Source of the DNA: Neokomagataea tanensis
GTDB lineage: Bacteria > Pseudomonadota > Alphaproteobacteria > Acetobacterales > Acetobacteraceae
Direction: 5' to 3'
Assembly (NCBI RefSeq): GCF_006542335.1
Contig: NZ_CP032485.1
Location: 219,501-283,500 of the forward strand
DNA length: 64,000 nt
Shown in pieces: positions 56,205 through 64,000 of this stretch. The notes beneath the pieces were generated by a model. It did not search any database. It saw only the letters and a program-made list of their open reading frames with translations, and had not been told where the DNA came from. Every line of letters begins with the position of its first letter. Within the stretch, counting starts at the first letter, position 1. The position numbers were made by a program, and so were the translations under genes.

Positions 56205-57169
56205 TGCAGCGTGATCCGCGCCACGATCAGGTTATTCGGCCGCCTTCGCCAGAGCCATGGCGGAGCCACGCCGTGCATCACGATTACGCGCAGACTATTC
56301 ATACCGGCAGCAATCCCAACGACGACCGCCCGTCCCGTTTCAAACTCGTGCTCAGGCGTATACGCCGCCTCATAAAGCCGGGATTTGTTGTATTAACGGT
56401 TCTTGTTCTTGGCGGCGGTGCCGTGCACCTCGTTCATTTAGCAGCGTCTGAGGAGCGGTTTGCCCCGCTGCGGGCACGATTAGTCGCAATGGAGCCGCTG
56501 CCTGTTAAGCATATCGTCGTAAATGGTCGGCATATTATAAGCCAGCAAACCATTGAAACGGCACTCGGTGTGAAAATCGGACAACCTCTCTTTAGTTTCT
56601 CGGTGGAAACAGCACGCGCACGCGTCAACGCCTTGCCACTTGTCGAGCAGGCCACCGTCGTAAGGCGGATGCCGGACACTATTATTGTTAACATTACAGA
56701 ACGGACGCCGGTTGCTGTCTGGCAAAATCACGATCATTTTTCTTTAATTAATCAGGCTGGCGAAGCTGTCTCGGGCCAAGGCGCCGTCGGACAAGATTCC
56801 GAAATATTCCGCAGCCTGCCACTCATTGTCGGTGACGGGGCCAACACTGCAGCTACAAGCCTGTTTGATGCCGCAGCAGCTTTTCCGGACATACGAAGCC
56901 GTATCACCGCCTATGTCCGTGTCGGCGGTAGACGCTGGGACATCGTCCTACGCAATGGCACAACAGTAATGCTCCCTGAAGATGAAGAAAAGCCAGCCTT
57001 TGCGCGTCTGCAACAATTTCAGGATAGTATGAAACTACTAGACCGCCCTATCGTTTCTATTGACATGCGCCTGCCGGACCGCATGGTTATACATCCGCCG
57101 CCACCCCCGACGCCGCCAACGGCCCCTCCCACTGCCCCAGAGGGCAGCAATCAGACAAAGCCGCAATGA
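56204..57169 (+). CDS. ftsQ: Cell division protein FtsQ
   Basis: 321 residues. A cytoplasmic N-terminal tail of about 60 residues, rich in His, Arg and Pro, is followed by one membrane helix (about 62-82, GFVVLTVLVLGGGAVHLVHLA). The POTRA domain begins with VKHIVVNGRHIISQQTIETAL and continues into the beta domain (VERTP-like ITERTPVAVW). FtsQ recruits FtsB and FtsL to the septum. The C-terminal tail is Pro-rich (HPPPPPTPPTAPP). Start overlaps ddl, stop overlaps ftsA. Confidence 0.93.
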   Translation: MQRDPRHDQVIRPPSPEPWRSHAVHHDYAQTIHTGSNPNDDRPSRFKLVLRRIRRLIKPGFVVLTVLVLGGGAVHLVHLAASEERFAPLRARLVAMEPLPVKHIVVNGRHIISQQTIETALGVKIGQPLFSFSVETARARVNALPLVEQATVVRRMPDTIIVNITERTPVAVWQNHDHFSLINQAGEAVSGQGAVGQDSEIFRSLPLIVGDGANTAATSLFDAAAAFPDIRSRITAYVRVGGRRWDIVLRNGTTVMLPEDEEKPAFARLQQFQDSMKLLDRPIVSIDMRLPDRMVIHPPPPPTPPTAPPTAPEGSNQTKPQ

Positions 57170-58557
57170 CCGAAACACTTCCCGGCACTGAACATTCTTT
57201 TTTCCGTCGCAGGGGCGGCATGCGTGGGCGCGCGCTTTCGACACCGGAACATCCCGTCGCACACAGCCGTGACACACGCAACGTCCTGACATTACCGCCG
57301 GAAGAAACCCGTCCCACCCCCGCATGGCGCAGCGGGGTTTTTGGCGTTCTAGACATTGGCAGCACAAAAATGACCTGCCTCATCGGGCGGGGCGAGCCCG
57401 ATGGCAGCCTGAACGTTCTAGGCTATGGCTGGCGCAGGGCTCACGGCATCCGCTCAGGCTCGATCGTCGACGTCCGGGAGGCAGAAGCGGCCATCCGCGC
57501 GACTGTAGGTCAGGCAGAGGACGCTGCCGAAAAACGCATGGACGCACTGACAGTCAACCTCTCAGGCGGGCACCCTGCCAGCCGATGGATTGATGTGCAC
57601 CTCCCCATTGGTGGCCGCGAGGTCACAGCCCATGATGTTGACCAGTTGCGGGTCGATGCGAAGGCACGCGCTTGGGCGGAAGGGCGCTCTATCATTCACA
57701 ACATTCCGCTTGGATATCTTGTGGACGGCATGGCCGGGGTAACAGACCCGCGCGGCTATCAGTGCACAGAACTCTCGGCACGCTTCCACATTGTGGATAT
57801 GCACTCAAGCTCTTTACGCACTCTTGATACAGTTTTGCAAAGGGCTGAACTCCGCTTGGACGGGCTCGTTTCCAGCCCCTTTGCATCAGCCTTATCAGTC
57901 TTAAGCGACGAAGAAAGAGACTTAGGCGTAACGGTCGTTGAAATGGGCGGCGGTACAACGTCTCTGTCTGTATTTCTTGAAGGACGCTTGCTCCATATTG
58001 CACAAATCCCAGTCGGCGGCCTTCACGTCACTCGCGACATTGCAAGCGCCCTCTCAACATCTTTGGATACAGCAGAGCGCCTGAAAACCCTCTTTGGCGC
58101 AGCGCAGCTCGGCTCCGACGATCAGCGCGAAATGCTTTCAATCCCACTGATTGGAGAGAGCCGGGACCGCTTGGCACGCGTACCACGCGCGCGATTAATA
58201 AGTTTCATAGAACCCCGCATCGCAGAGACACTTGAGTTGGTCCGTAACGCCCTTGACACCTCTGGCTTAGGCGGCATGGCCAATACACGAGTCGTTTTGA
58301 CGGGCGGTGCGTCATTGATGGAAGGGCTCGTCCCTGTAGCCAGTCGTATTCTCGGGCGCTCAGTCAGACTTGGCCGCCCGCTGAATATTCATGGCTTACC
58401 CGAAAATGATGCAGCTTCCGCTGGTTTTTCAACCGTTTCCGGGCTTTTGGCTTGGGCGGCTGGCGCGGACCGCAACTTTGCCCATACGCCAATCACAGAA
58501 ACCGCACCAAACAACCTTTTCCAACGTCTTGTAGGCTTCATCCGCGATCGTGGATAG
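57166..58557 (+). CDS. ftsA: Cell division protein FtsA
   Basis: 463 residues. Actin-like ATPase that ties FtsZ filaments to the membrane. About 60 extra N-terminal residues precede the actin phosphate-1 motif FGVLDIGSTKMTCLIGRGE. The SHS2/1C-type domain follows (VNLSGGHPASRW), then VTVVEMGGGTTSLSVFLEG (phosphate-2), the adenosine motif VVLTGGASLMEGL, and a C-terminal amphipathic end (NNLFQRLVGFIRDRG), the membrane-targeting helix. Start overlaps ftsQ. Confidence 0.95.
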   Translation: MTETLPGTEHSFFRRRGGMRGRALSTPEHPVAHSRDTRNVLTLPPEETRPTPAWRSGVFGVLDIGSTKMTCLIGRGEPDGSLNVLGYGWRRAHGIRSGSIVDVREAEAAIRATVGQAEDAAEKRMDALTVNLSGGHPASRWIDVHLPIGGREVTAHDVDQLRVDAKARAWAEGRSIIHNIPLGYLVDGMAGVTDPRGYQCTELSARFHIVDMHSSSLRTLDTVLQRAELRLDGLVSSPFASALSVLSDEERDLGVTVVEMGGGTTSLSVFLEGRLLHIAQIPVGGLHVTRDIASALSTSLDTAERLKTLFGAAQLGSDDQREMLSIPLIGESRDRLARVPRARLISFIEPRIAETLELVRNALDTSGLGGMANTRVVLTGGASLMEGLVPVASRILGRSVRLGRPLNIHGLPENDAASAGFSTVSGLLAWAAGADRNFAHTPITETAPNNLFQRLVGFIRDRG

Positions 58558-58616
58558 GCTAAAGATTTTAAATAACTTCCGCCCTTGCGCCCCCTACTGA
58601 AGTTCTGGATCCGAGC

Positions 58617-60194
58617 ATGACACTTAATCTGACCCCGACCCCAAACTCGCATGTCGAACTTGCTCCACGAATTACCGTCATCGGTGTAGGTGGTGCTGGT
58701 ACGAACGCCGTCAATAACATGATCGACTCAGGGCTTAAGGGCGTTGAATTTGTCGTTGCCAACACCGATGCTCAGCAGTTGGCGCACTCAAAATCTGAAC
58801 GCCGCGTGCAGCTTGGCCCACACCTGACGCGAGGCCTAGGCGCTGGTGCGAAGCCTGAAATCGGCCGTGAGGCTGCTGAAGAAGCCGCCCAAGAAATTGA
58901 CCGCCAGATCGAAGGTGCAAACCTTGTTTTCATCACCGCCGGCATGGGCGGCGGCACAGGCACAGGTGCGGCCCCCGTTGTAGCCCGCATGGCGCGTGAG
59001 CGTAAAATCCTTACTGTCGGTGTTGTTTCGAAGCCTTTCAATTTTGAAGGCAGACGCCGCGCCCAGTTGGCCGATCAGGGCATTGCCGAACTGCAAAAGC
59101 ACGTCGACACGCTGATCGTCATTCCAAACCAGAACCTCTTCAACTCGGCCAACCAGAATACGACATTCCGCGAAGCCTTCCAGATGGCGGATAACGTCCT
59201 GAACATGGGCGTACGCGGCATTACTGACCTCATGGTTTCCCCCGGTCTGATCAACCTCGACTTCGCCGACGTCCGCGCTGTCATGGAAGAGATGGGCAAG
59301 GCCATGATGGGTACGGGCGAAGCCTCCAGCGCCGAGGACGCCGAAGACCGAGCCATCGCGGCAGCAGAGCGCGCCATTTCCAACCCGCTGCTTGAAGATG
59401 CCTCTATGGCAGGCGCACGCGGCTTGCTGATTAACATTACCGGCGGCGAAGACCTTACATTGTACGAAGTAAACGCAGCTGCAGACCGTATCCGTGAAGA
59501 AGTTGCAGAAGACGCGAACATCATCTTCGGCGCTCTAATTGACGAAAATCTGAACGGCCGTATCCGCGTCTCCGTCGTTGCGACTGGCATTGACACGCGT
59601 GCAGCCGCGGATGAGCAGCCTGAGCCTGTTGTAGCACAACCAACACAACAACCCGCGCCCTCCCCGAGCAATAACGCGCATGGCAATGCAGCCCCACAAA
59701 CAGCGCATCGTGCACCGGGTGCATATTCTCCGGGTTCGACTTATGCTGGAGGTGCACGGCCAAATTTTAACTTAGACCACAGCGCGCCTGCACAACCTTC
59801 CGTGCAGCCCGCTGAGCAAAATCAAAATAACCAACACTCTCCTAGTGCCGCGCCAACACAGCACAAGGCTGAACCCGCGCATCATACTCACGCGCAACAC
59901 CAGCAAGAACCGCAAAATCGTTCGCAGCATTCAGCACTGTTCACGAACACCCAGCAGCATCAGCAACCGCAGCAGCAACCTGAAGTGCAGCCTCGCAGCC
60001 TGTTCGGCCTCGTTACAGGCGCCTTCCGCAGCCGCCCTGCACCACAGCATGCACCCGCACAGCGTACGGAGCCCCATGCAAACGAGCATACGCACGCTCA
60101 CCCCCCTCGTCAGGATCACCAGCCTGAGCGCCCACGCCCCTCAGACACACCTGACGATGGCACATTGGACATTCCAACATACCTTCGGCGCTGA
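58617..60194 (+). CDS. ftsZ: Cell division protein FtsZ
   Basis: 525 residues. Tubulin-like GTPase that forms the Z ring. GTP-binding loop: [17 protein letters not shown] near residue 20-35; tubulin signature GGGTGTG at 111-117 with APVVA following; the catalytic T7 loop [12 protein letters not shown]. The globular part ends near residue 320. A Gln/His/Pro-rich linker of about 190 residues leads to the conserved tail LDIPTYLRR (517-525), which binds FtsA and other partners. The linker is long, as in other alphaproteobacteria. A separate 59-base gap precedes it. Confidence 0.97.
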   Translation: MTLNLTPTPNSHVELAPRITVIGVGGAGTNAVNNMIDSGLKGVEFVVANTDAQQLAHSKSERRVQLGPHLTRGLGAGAKPEIGREAAEEAAQEIDRQIEGANLVFITAGMGGGTGTGAAPVVARMARERKILTVGVVSKPFNFEGRRRAQLADQGIAELQKHVDTLIVIPNQNLFNSANQNTTFREAFQMADNVLNMGVRGITDLMVSPGLINLDFADVRAVMEEMGKAMMGTGEASSAEDAEDRAIAAAERAISNPLLEDASMAGARGLLINITGGEDLTLYEVNAAADRIREEVAEDANIIFGALIDENLNGRIRVSVVATGIDTRAAADEQPEPVVAQPTQQPAPSPSNNAHGNAAPQTAHRAPGAYSPGSTYAGGARPNFNLDHSAPAQPSVQPAEQNQNNQHSPSAAPTQHKAEPAHHTHAQHQQEPQNRSQHSALFTNTQQHQQPQQQPEVQPRSLFGLVTGAFRSRPAPQHAPAQRTEPHANEHTHAHPPRQDHQPERPRPSDTPDDGTLDIPTYLRR

Positions 60195-60303
60195 AACGCG
60201 CCGGGTAATATCCCGCAATAATCATTGACTGGCACCTACCCTGCATCTGCCTCTATACGACAAGCTGACCGGTTGTTCATCACCCGGACCACTATGGAGA
60301 GAG

Positions 60304-61314
60304 ATGCAGGTGACAGGCTTCCAAGATGCAAAAACAGCGAAAGATATTCCCTTTCTGCCGTCCTTCTTGACGCCTGATTCCCAGCCGCAAATGCCAAGCC
60401 AGCAAACAACACTAGCCAACAGCATTCGCTGCCGCGGCATTGCCTTACATAGCGGCATCGTAGTTGACCTTGAGCTTCGCCCCGCTCCGGCAGACACAGG
60501 GATCTGCTTTCTACGTACCGACAAACCCGGCACTCCGGCTTTCCCAGTTCGCGCGGACACAATTGTAGACACGCAGCTCTCTACAGTCGTTGCTTGGGAA
60601 AAAGACCCCTCGGTCCGCGTCGCTACCATTGAACATCTCATGGCAGCCCTCAGCGCACTCTGTATTGATAATGCGGTTATCGCCGTTTCGGGCCCTGAAA
60701 TGCCGGTTCTGGATGGCTCATCAGCCGAATTCTGCTTCCTTATTCAATGCGCAGGCACGAAAACCCTCGATGCCGCACGGCGTACAATCGAAATTCTCCG
60801 CCCTGTGCGCGTCGAGGATGAAAGTGGCGCCTTCGCTGAGCTGCGCCCATCCCATAGTGGTTTGGCACTTGCTATTTCACTGAGCTTCTCCGCGCAGGCA
60901 ATCGGTAGCCAGCGTTACGCCGTTCAACTTTCACCAGAACGTTTTTTGAACGAACTGGCCTTCTGCCGTACCTTCGTGAATCGTTCAGACATTGAGCACC
61001 TGCAAAGCATCGGGCTAGCAAGAGGCGGCTCATTAGATAATGCTATCGTCGTCGATGACGAAAAAATCTTAAATCCGGCAGGGCTACGTATTGAGCGCGA
61101 GTTTGCGCGGCATAAACTTCTTGACGCTGTCGGTGACCTGTACTGCGCGGGGCGGCGCATCCAAGGCGGCTTTATTGGCCACAAATCTGGCCACCGGATT
61201 AATAATCTTCTACTTCGTGCCGTTTTTGCTGACCAACGCAACTGGCGCCTTCAGCCGATTCCGTCGGTTCAAAGCGCAAAAACCATGCAACAACCTTCTT
61301 ATGTTGCAGCTTAA
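60304..61314 (+). CDS. lpxC: UDP-3-O-acyl-N-acetylglucosamine deacetylase
   Basis: 336 residues from ATG 60304, which has a GAGAG site; an ATG at 60391 (MPSQQTTLANSIRCRGIALHSG) would give the usual length of about 305. Zinc enzyme and committed step of lipid A synthesis. Motifs: the substrate entrance near GIALHSGIVVDLELRP, zinc ligand EHLMAALSAL, LDGSSAEFCFLI, and HKLLDAVGDLYCAG carrying the second His and Asp ligands, then GHKSGHRINNLLLRA. A gap of 109 bases separates it from ftsZ. Confidence 0.95.
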   Translation: MQVTGFQDAKTAKDIPFLPSFLTPDSQPQMPSQQTTLANSIRCRGIALHSGIVVDLELRPAPADTGICFLRTDKPGTPAFPVRADTIVDTQLSTVVAWEKDPSVRVATIEHLMAALSALCIDNAVIAVSGPEMPVLDGSSAEFCFLIQCAGTKTLDAARRTIEILRPVRVEDESGAFAELRPSHSGLALAISLSFSAQAIGSQRYAVQLSPERFLNELAFCRTFVNRSDIEHLQSIGLARGGSLDNAIVVDDEKILNPAGLRIEREFARHKLLDAVGDLYCAGRRIQGGFIGHKSGHRINNLLLRAVFADQRNWRLQPIPSVQSAKTMQQPSYVAA

Positions 61315-61381
61315 GGGGCCTTGCGGGTCTTTCGTCGCCGCAATCCCGTGATATAAGACACTTTCCACGGGAAGAGCAGGT

Positions 61382-62284
61382 ATGACCAACAGCACTCAGC
61401 GTCGTTTTTCTCTCGCGCTTACGCAGCGTACGTTCTCTCGCAACGCGGCCATGATTGGCGCTGCGATGCTCTTGTCAGGCTGCTCTTTGTTTTCACACAA
61501 AGACGGCCCCGCTGCGATTCCCAAAACAGCCGATGCCGAAACGCTGTATAATTACGGGATCGATGCTCTGCATTCTGGTCGCTATCAGCTAGCATCTGGT
61601 GAGTTTGAACTTCTCCAGCAGAACTACCCGTATTCTGGCTTCACCGGAAATGCCGAACTGATGGAAGGGTACTCCTACTACCTGCAAGGAGAGTATGCTC
61701 TTTCAGTTCAACAGCTGGAACGCTATTTGCAGCTTCACCCCACCAGCCCAGATGCAGCTTACGCGTTCTATCTCCGTGCATTGTGCTATTATGAGCAGAT
61801 CGCTGATGTGCAACGTGACCAGCAAGGTACCGTTGAAGCTCTGAACGCCTTGGAAGAAGTAGTAACTCGCTTCCCCCAAACATCATACGCACGTGACGCC
61901 CAACTGAAAATTGACCTCTGCCGCGACCACCTTGCAGGCAAAGAGATGCTCGTCGGTCGTTGGTACCAAGAACAACGCAACTACGAAGCCGCCTTAACGC
62001 GCTATCAGCGCGTTGTGCAGGACTTCCAGACAACAAACCATACGGCTGAAGCACTGGAGCGCTTGGTCGAAGTATATCTCGCACTCGGCCTGACTGGCCA
62101 AGCTCAACAGACGGCTTCAGTCTTGGGATATAACTATCCCGATAGTGCGTGGTACCACGACGCCTACTCAAATCTGCGAAGTGCAGGACTTCTATCAACA
62201 GATATGAAAACACCTGCCACAAATGCACAAAAAGATTCAGAGTCACGCGGTTTCTTCTCCCGCGCGTGGCACAGCGTTTTCTAA
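61382..62284 (+). CDS. bamD: Outer membrane assembly lipoprotein BamD
   Basis: 300 residues. Lipoprotein signal with lipobox LLSGC (Cys34). Tetratricopeptide repeats follow (ETLYNYGIDALHSGRYQLASGEFELLQQNYPYS, then YALSVQQLERYLQLHPTSPDAAYAFYLRALCYYEQI), the BamD/ComL layout of five TPRs. BamD is an essential part of the BAM complex that folds outer membrane proteins, including LptD and TonB receptors. Located 67 bases after lpxC, as is common in alphaproteobacteria. Confidence 0.94.
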   Translation: MTNSTQRRFSLALTQRTFSRNAAMIGAAMLLSGCSLFSHKDGPAAIPKTADAETLYNYGIDALHSGRYQLASGEFELLQQNYPYSGFTGNAELMEGYSYYLQGEYALSVQQLERYLQLHPTSPDAAYAFYLRALCYYEQIADVQRDQQGTVEALNALEEVVTRFPQTSYARDAQLKIDLCRDHLAGKEMLVGRWYQEQRNYEAALTRYQRVVQDFQTTNHTAEALERLVEVYLALGLTGQAQQTASVLGYNYPDSAWYHDAYSNLRSAGLLSTDMKTPATNAQKDSESRGFFSRAWHSVF

Positions 62285-62329
62285 TAAGCCGCGCCGCTGG
62301 CGCACGCCACAAGCTCTGATACCGGTGCC

Positions 62330-64000
62330 ATGCTGACACATCTTTCGATCCGTGACGTCGTCTTGATCGAGAAACTGGATCTGGCCCTGCATCAGGGCCT
62401 GACCGTTCTCACTGGTGAGACAGGCGCCGGGAAATCCATATTACTTGATAGTCTGGGCCTCACCTTGGGTGAGCGCGCGAGCGCAGGTCTAATACGCGCC
62501 GGCGCAAGCCAAGCGAGTGTTTCAGCAACTTTCGATTTACCTCTAAATCACCCGGTTTTCGGGCTGCTTGCCGAGCAAAGCCTTGGAATAGATCCACAGA
62601 GCGACCTCCTGACACTGCGCCGCGTCGTCCTGCCGGATGGGCGGTCACGCGCTTATGTGTGCGATCAACCCATTAGTATCACCCTGCTCCGCAGCCTTGC
62701 TTCGCAGCTAGTTGAGATACAGGGACAACATGAGCAGATGGGCCTCGCGGATGAAGCTGGGCACCTAGATCTGCTCGACGCGTTCGGCGTGCCCTCAGCT
62801 TTGCGCCAAAAGACAGCAAAAGCTTACAGCGAATGGATAACGGCACGAAAAGCGCTGGAGCATGCACGCAGCGCCCTCACCGAAGCGACCCGTGAAGAAG
62901 AATGGCTCCGCGCAACGGTAGAAGATCTGGAAAGCCTTGCGCCAGTTGAGGGGGAAGAAGACGAACTCGCAGCCCTGCGCATACAGCTACAGCATGATGA
63001 ACGGCGCCAAGAGGCCGTCGCGGCCGCTTTGGCGGAACTCACGCCCAAAGACCGCCGCTCGGCAACACCTGCCACAGCACTCCGTTCCGCCAGCCGCGCG
63101 TTACAGCGCCTAGCCCCCGCTTCCGAAGCGGGGGGAGAGCCCCTCGACAACAGCCATGCCAAACAGGTGCAATCGGCTCTAGAAGCTCTTGACCGCGCAG
63201 AGGAAGCCCTTGCAGAAGCGGAAAGCTCACTCTCACGTCTGGCCGCCGACACAATGGCGGACCCTCGCCTGTTGGAAGAAACAGAAGAGCGTTTGTTTGC
63301 CTTGCGGGCCGAAGCGCGCAAGCACAACATTGCTGTCAGCGAATTGCCTTCCTTCCTTAAAAATCTGCGCCAGAAACTCGAAACCCTCGACAATAGCACG
63401 GCCGAACTATCGCGCCTTGAACAAGCCCTTCGAGAGGCGCAAAGCCATTTTGAGGAAACAGGAGCAGCCCTTTCTGCCTCACGTCAAAAAGCCGCAGAGC
63501 TACTCGAAAAAGCCGTCCATAGAGAGCTCAAGCCTGTAAAGCTTGAACGCGCCCGCTTCAGTGTTGCGTTTACCAAGCTTGATACGAACCGCTGGTCCCG
63601 TGCAGGTATGGAACATGTGGCGTTCCGTATAGCCGCAAACCCCGGCCAACCCGCTGGTGCCCTTGCTAAGGTCGCTTCCGGTGGTGAATTATCGCGCCTG
63701 ATGCTGGCGCTAAAAGTTGTTCTCGCGGAGCGTAGCGCGGTTGGAACTCTTGTTTTTGACGAGGTCGACTCCGGGGTTGGTGGAGCCACGGCTTCAGCAA
63801 TCGGGGACCGCCTCCATAAAGTGGCAGAAACCGGGCAGGTCTTTGTCGTAACTCATAGTCCGCAAGTCGCTGCGCGGGGTGATCACCACCTCCGCATTGC
63901 CAAGCGCATTACAAACGAACGAACCGAGACAACGGCTGAACCGTTATCGCTAGCGCAACGACGGGAGGAAATTGCCCGTATGCTTGCTGGCGACGTTATT
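62330..64000 (+). CDS. recN: DNA repair protein RecN (cut by the right edge)
   Basis: 557 codons visible without stop. SMC-like ATPase in double-strand break repair. Walker A is GETGAGKS (residues 29-36), the Q-loop region is QLVEIQGQHEQMGL, a Glu/Ala-rich coiled coil fills the middle, and the C-terminal head has ASGGELSRLMLALK and the Walker B DEVDSGVGG. The last visible residues (REEIARMLAG) match the near-terminal family motif, so only a few residues are missing. No frameshift is seen. Start is ATG 62330, 45 bases after bamD. Confidence 0.94.
   Translation, partial: MLTHLSIRDVVLIEKLDLALHQGLTVLTGETGAGKSILLDSLGLTLGERASAGLIRAGASQASVSATFDLPLNHPVFGLLAEQSLGIDPQSDLLTLRRVVLPDGRSRAYVCDQPISITLLRSLASQLVEIQGQHEQMGLADEAGHLDLLDAFGVPSALRQKTAKAYSEWITARKALEHARSALTEATREEEWLRATVEDLESLAPVEGEEDELAALRIQLQHDERRQEAVAAALAELTPKDRRSATPATALRSASRALQRLAPASEAGGEPLDNSHAKQVQSALEALDRAEEALAEAESSLSRLAADTMADPRLLEETEERLFALRAEARKHNIAVSELPSFLKNLRQKLETLDNSTAELSRLEQALREAQSHFEETGAALSASRQKAAELLEKAVHRELKPVKLERARFSVAFTKLDTNRWSRAGMEHVAFRIAANPGQPAGALAKVASGGELSRLMLALKVVLAERSAVGTLVFDEVDSGVGGATASAIGDRLHKVAETGQVFVVTHSPQVAARGDHHLRIAKRITNERTETTAEPLSLAQRREEIARMLAGDVI

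Noticed and set aside
59075..59686. 203-residue minus-strand frame within ftsZ
   Set aside because: Antisense to conserved FtsZ core; low-complexity Ser/Arg/Ala translation.
62824..63399. 191-residue minus-strand frame within recN
   Set aside because: Antisense to the recN coiled coil; Ser/Arg repeats are a by-product of Glu/Ala codons.
62330..64000. Truncated or broken recN
   Set aside because: The frame is continuous and ends only at the window edge, close to the normal C-terminus.
1..64000. CRISPR array, prophage, complete insertion sequence, tRNA or rRNA gene
   Set aside because: No regularly spaced repeats, phage structural genes, transposase or cloverleaf-like sequence recognised by eye.

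Overview
This 64 kb window is a chromosomal segment of a Gram-negative alphaproteobacterium. It most likely belongs to the acetic acid bacteria (Acetobacteraceae). The clues are the complete alphaproteobacterial division and cell wall cluster next to rnpB, the LptFG-LptD-SurA-RsmA run, a GapR/DUF2312 protein, long FtsZ and FtsL tails, and the dnaG-rpoD/yqeY/carAB neighbourhood. The family assignment is inference from gene content and protein style; no search was run. Coding density is high. No prophage, complete insertion sequence, CRISPR array or tRNA was seen.

Layout. 1-4183 (minus): five tightly coupled genes for very divergent Hyf/Ehr/complex-I-like membrane subunits plus the N-terminus of a NuoC/HycE-like subunit that runs off the left edge. 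4236-7075 (minus): aldo/keto reductase, holC, pepA. 7232-17450 (plus): cysQ, Sua5-type threonylcarbamoyl-AMP synthase, a tail-anchored coiled-coil protein, lptF, lptG, lptD, surA, rsmA, tag and a YnfA-like protein. 17469-26211 (minus): DinB-like protein, rpsF-rpsR-rplI with a clear terminator, a GNAT acetyltransferase coupled to rpoD, dnaG, an inserted AT-rich chemoreceptor, and yqeY. 26430-31070 (plus): carA with an in-frame N-terminal helix-turn-helix extension, then carB. 31071-31887: an AT-rich gap with a frameshifted TM2-domain gene remnant. 31888-36190 (plus): greA, threonine dehydratase and a TonB-dependent receptor with a structured leader. 36248-37023 (minus): a small membrane protein and gapR. 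37302-39235 (plus): zwf and a coupled membrane protein. 39255-40226 (minus): an HSL-type esterase. 40299-40700: RNase P RNA. 41031-64000 (plus): the dcw cluster mraZ-rsmH-ftsL-ftsI-murE-murF-mraY-murD-ftsW-murG-murC-murB-ddl-ftsQ-ftsA-ftsZ, then lpxC, bamD and recN (cut by the right edge).

The right third encodes the whole path from UDP-MurNAc to lipid II and the divisome, with MraZ boxes placed to autoregulate it. The left-central block supports outer membrane building (LPS transport, SurA; later LpxC and BamD). The most unusual items are the degenerate hydrogenase-like membrane operon at the left edge, the HTH-CarA fusion, the chemoreceptor inserted into the primase/yqeY neighbourhood, the TM2 pseudogene, and several candidate RNA leaders or operators (rpsF, TonB receptor, carA, gapR/zwf).
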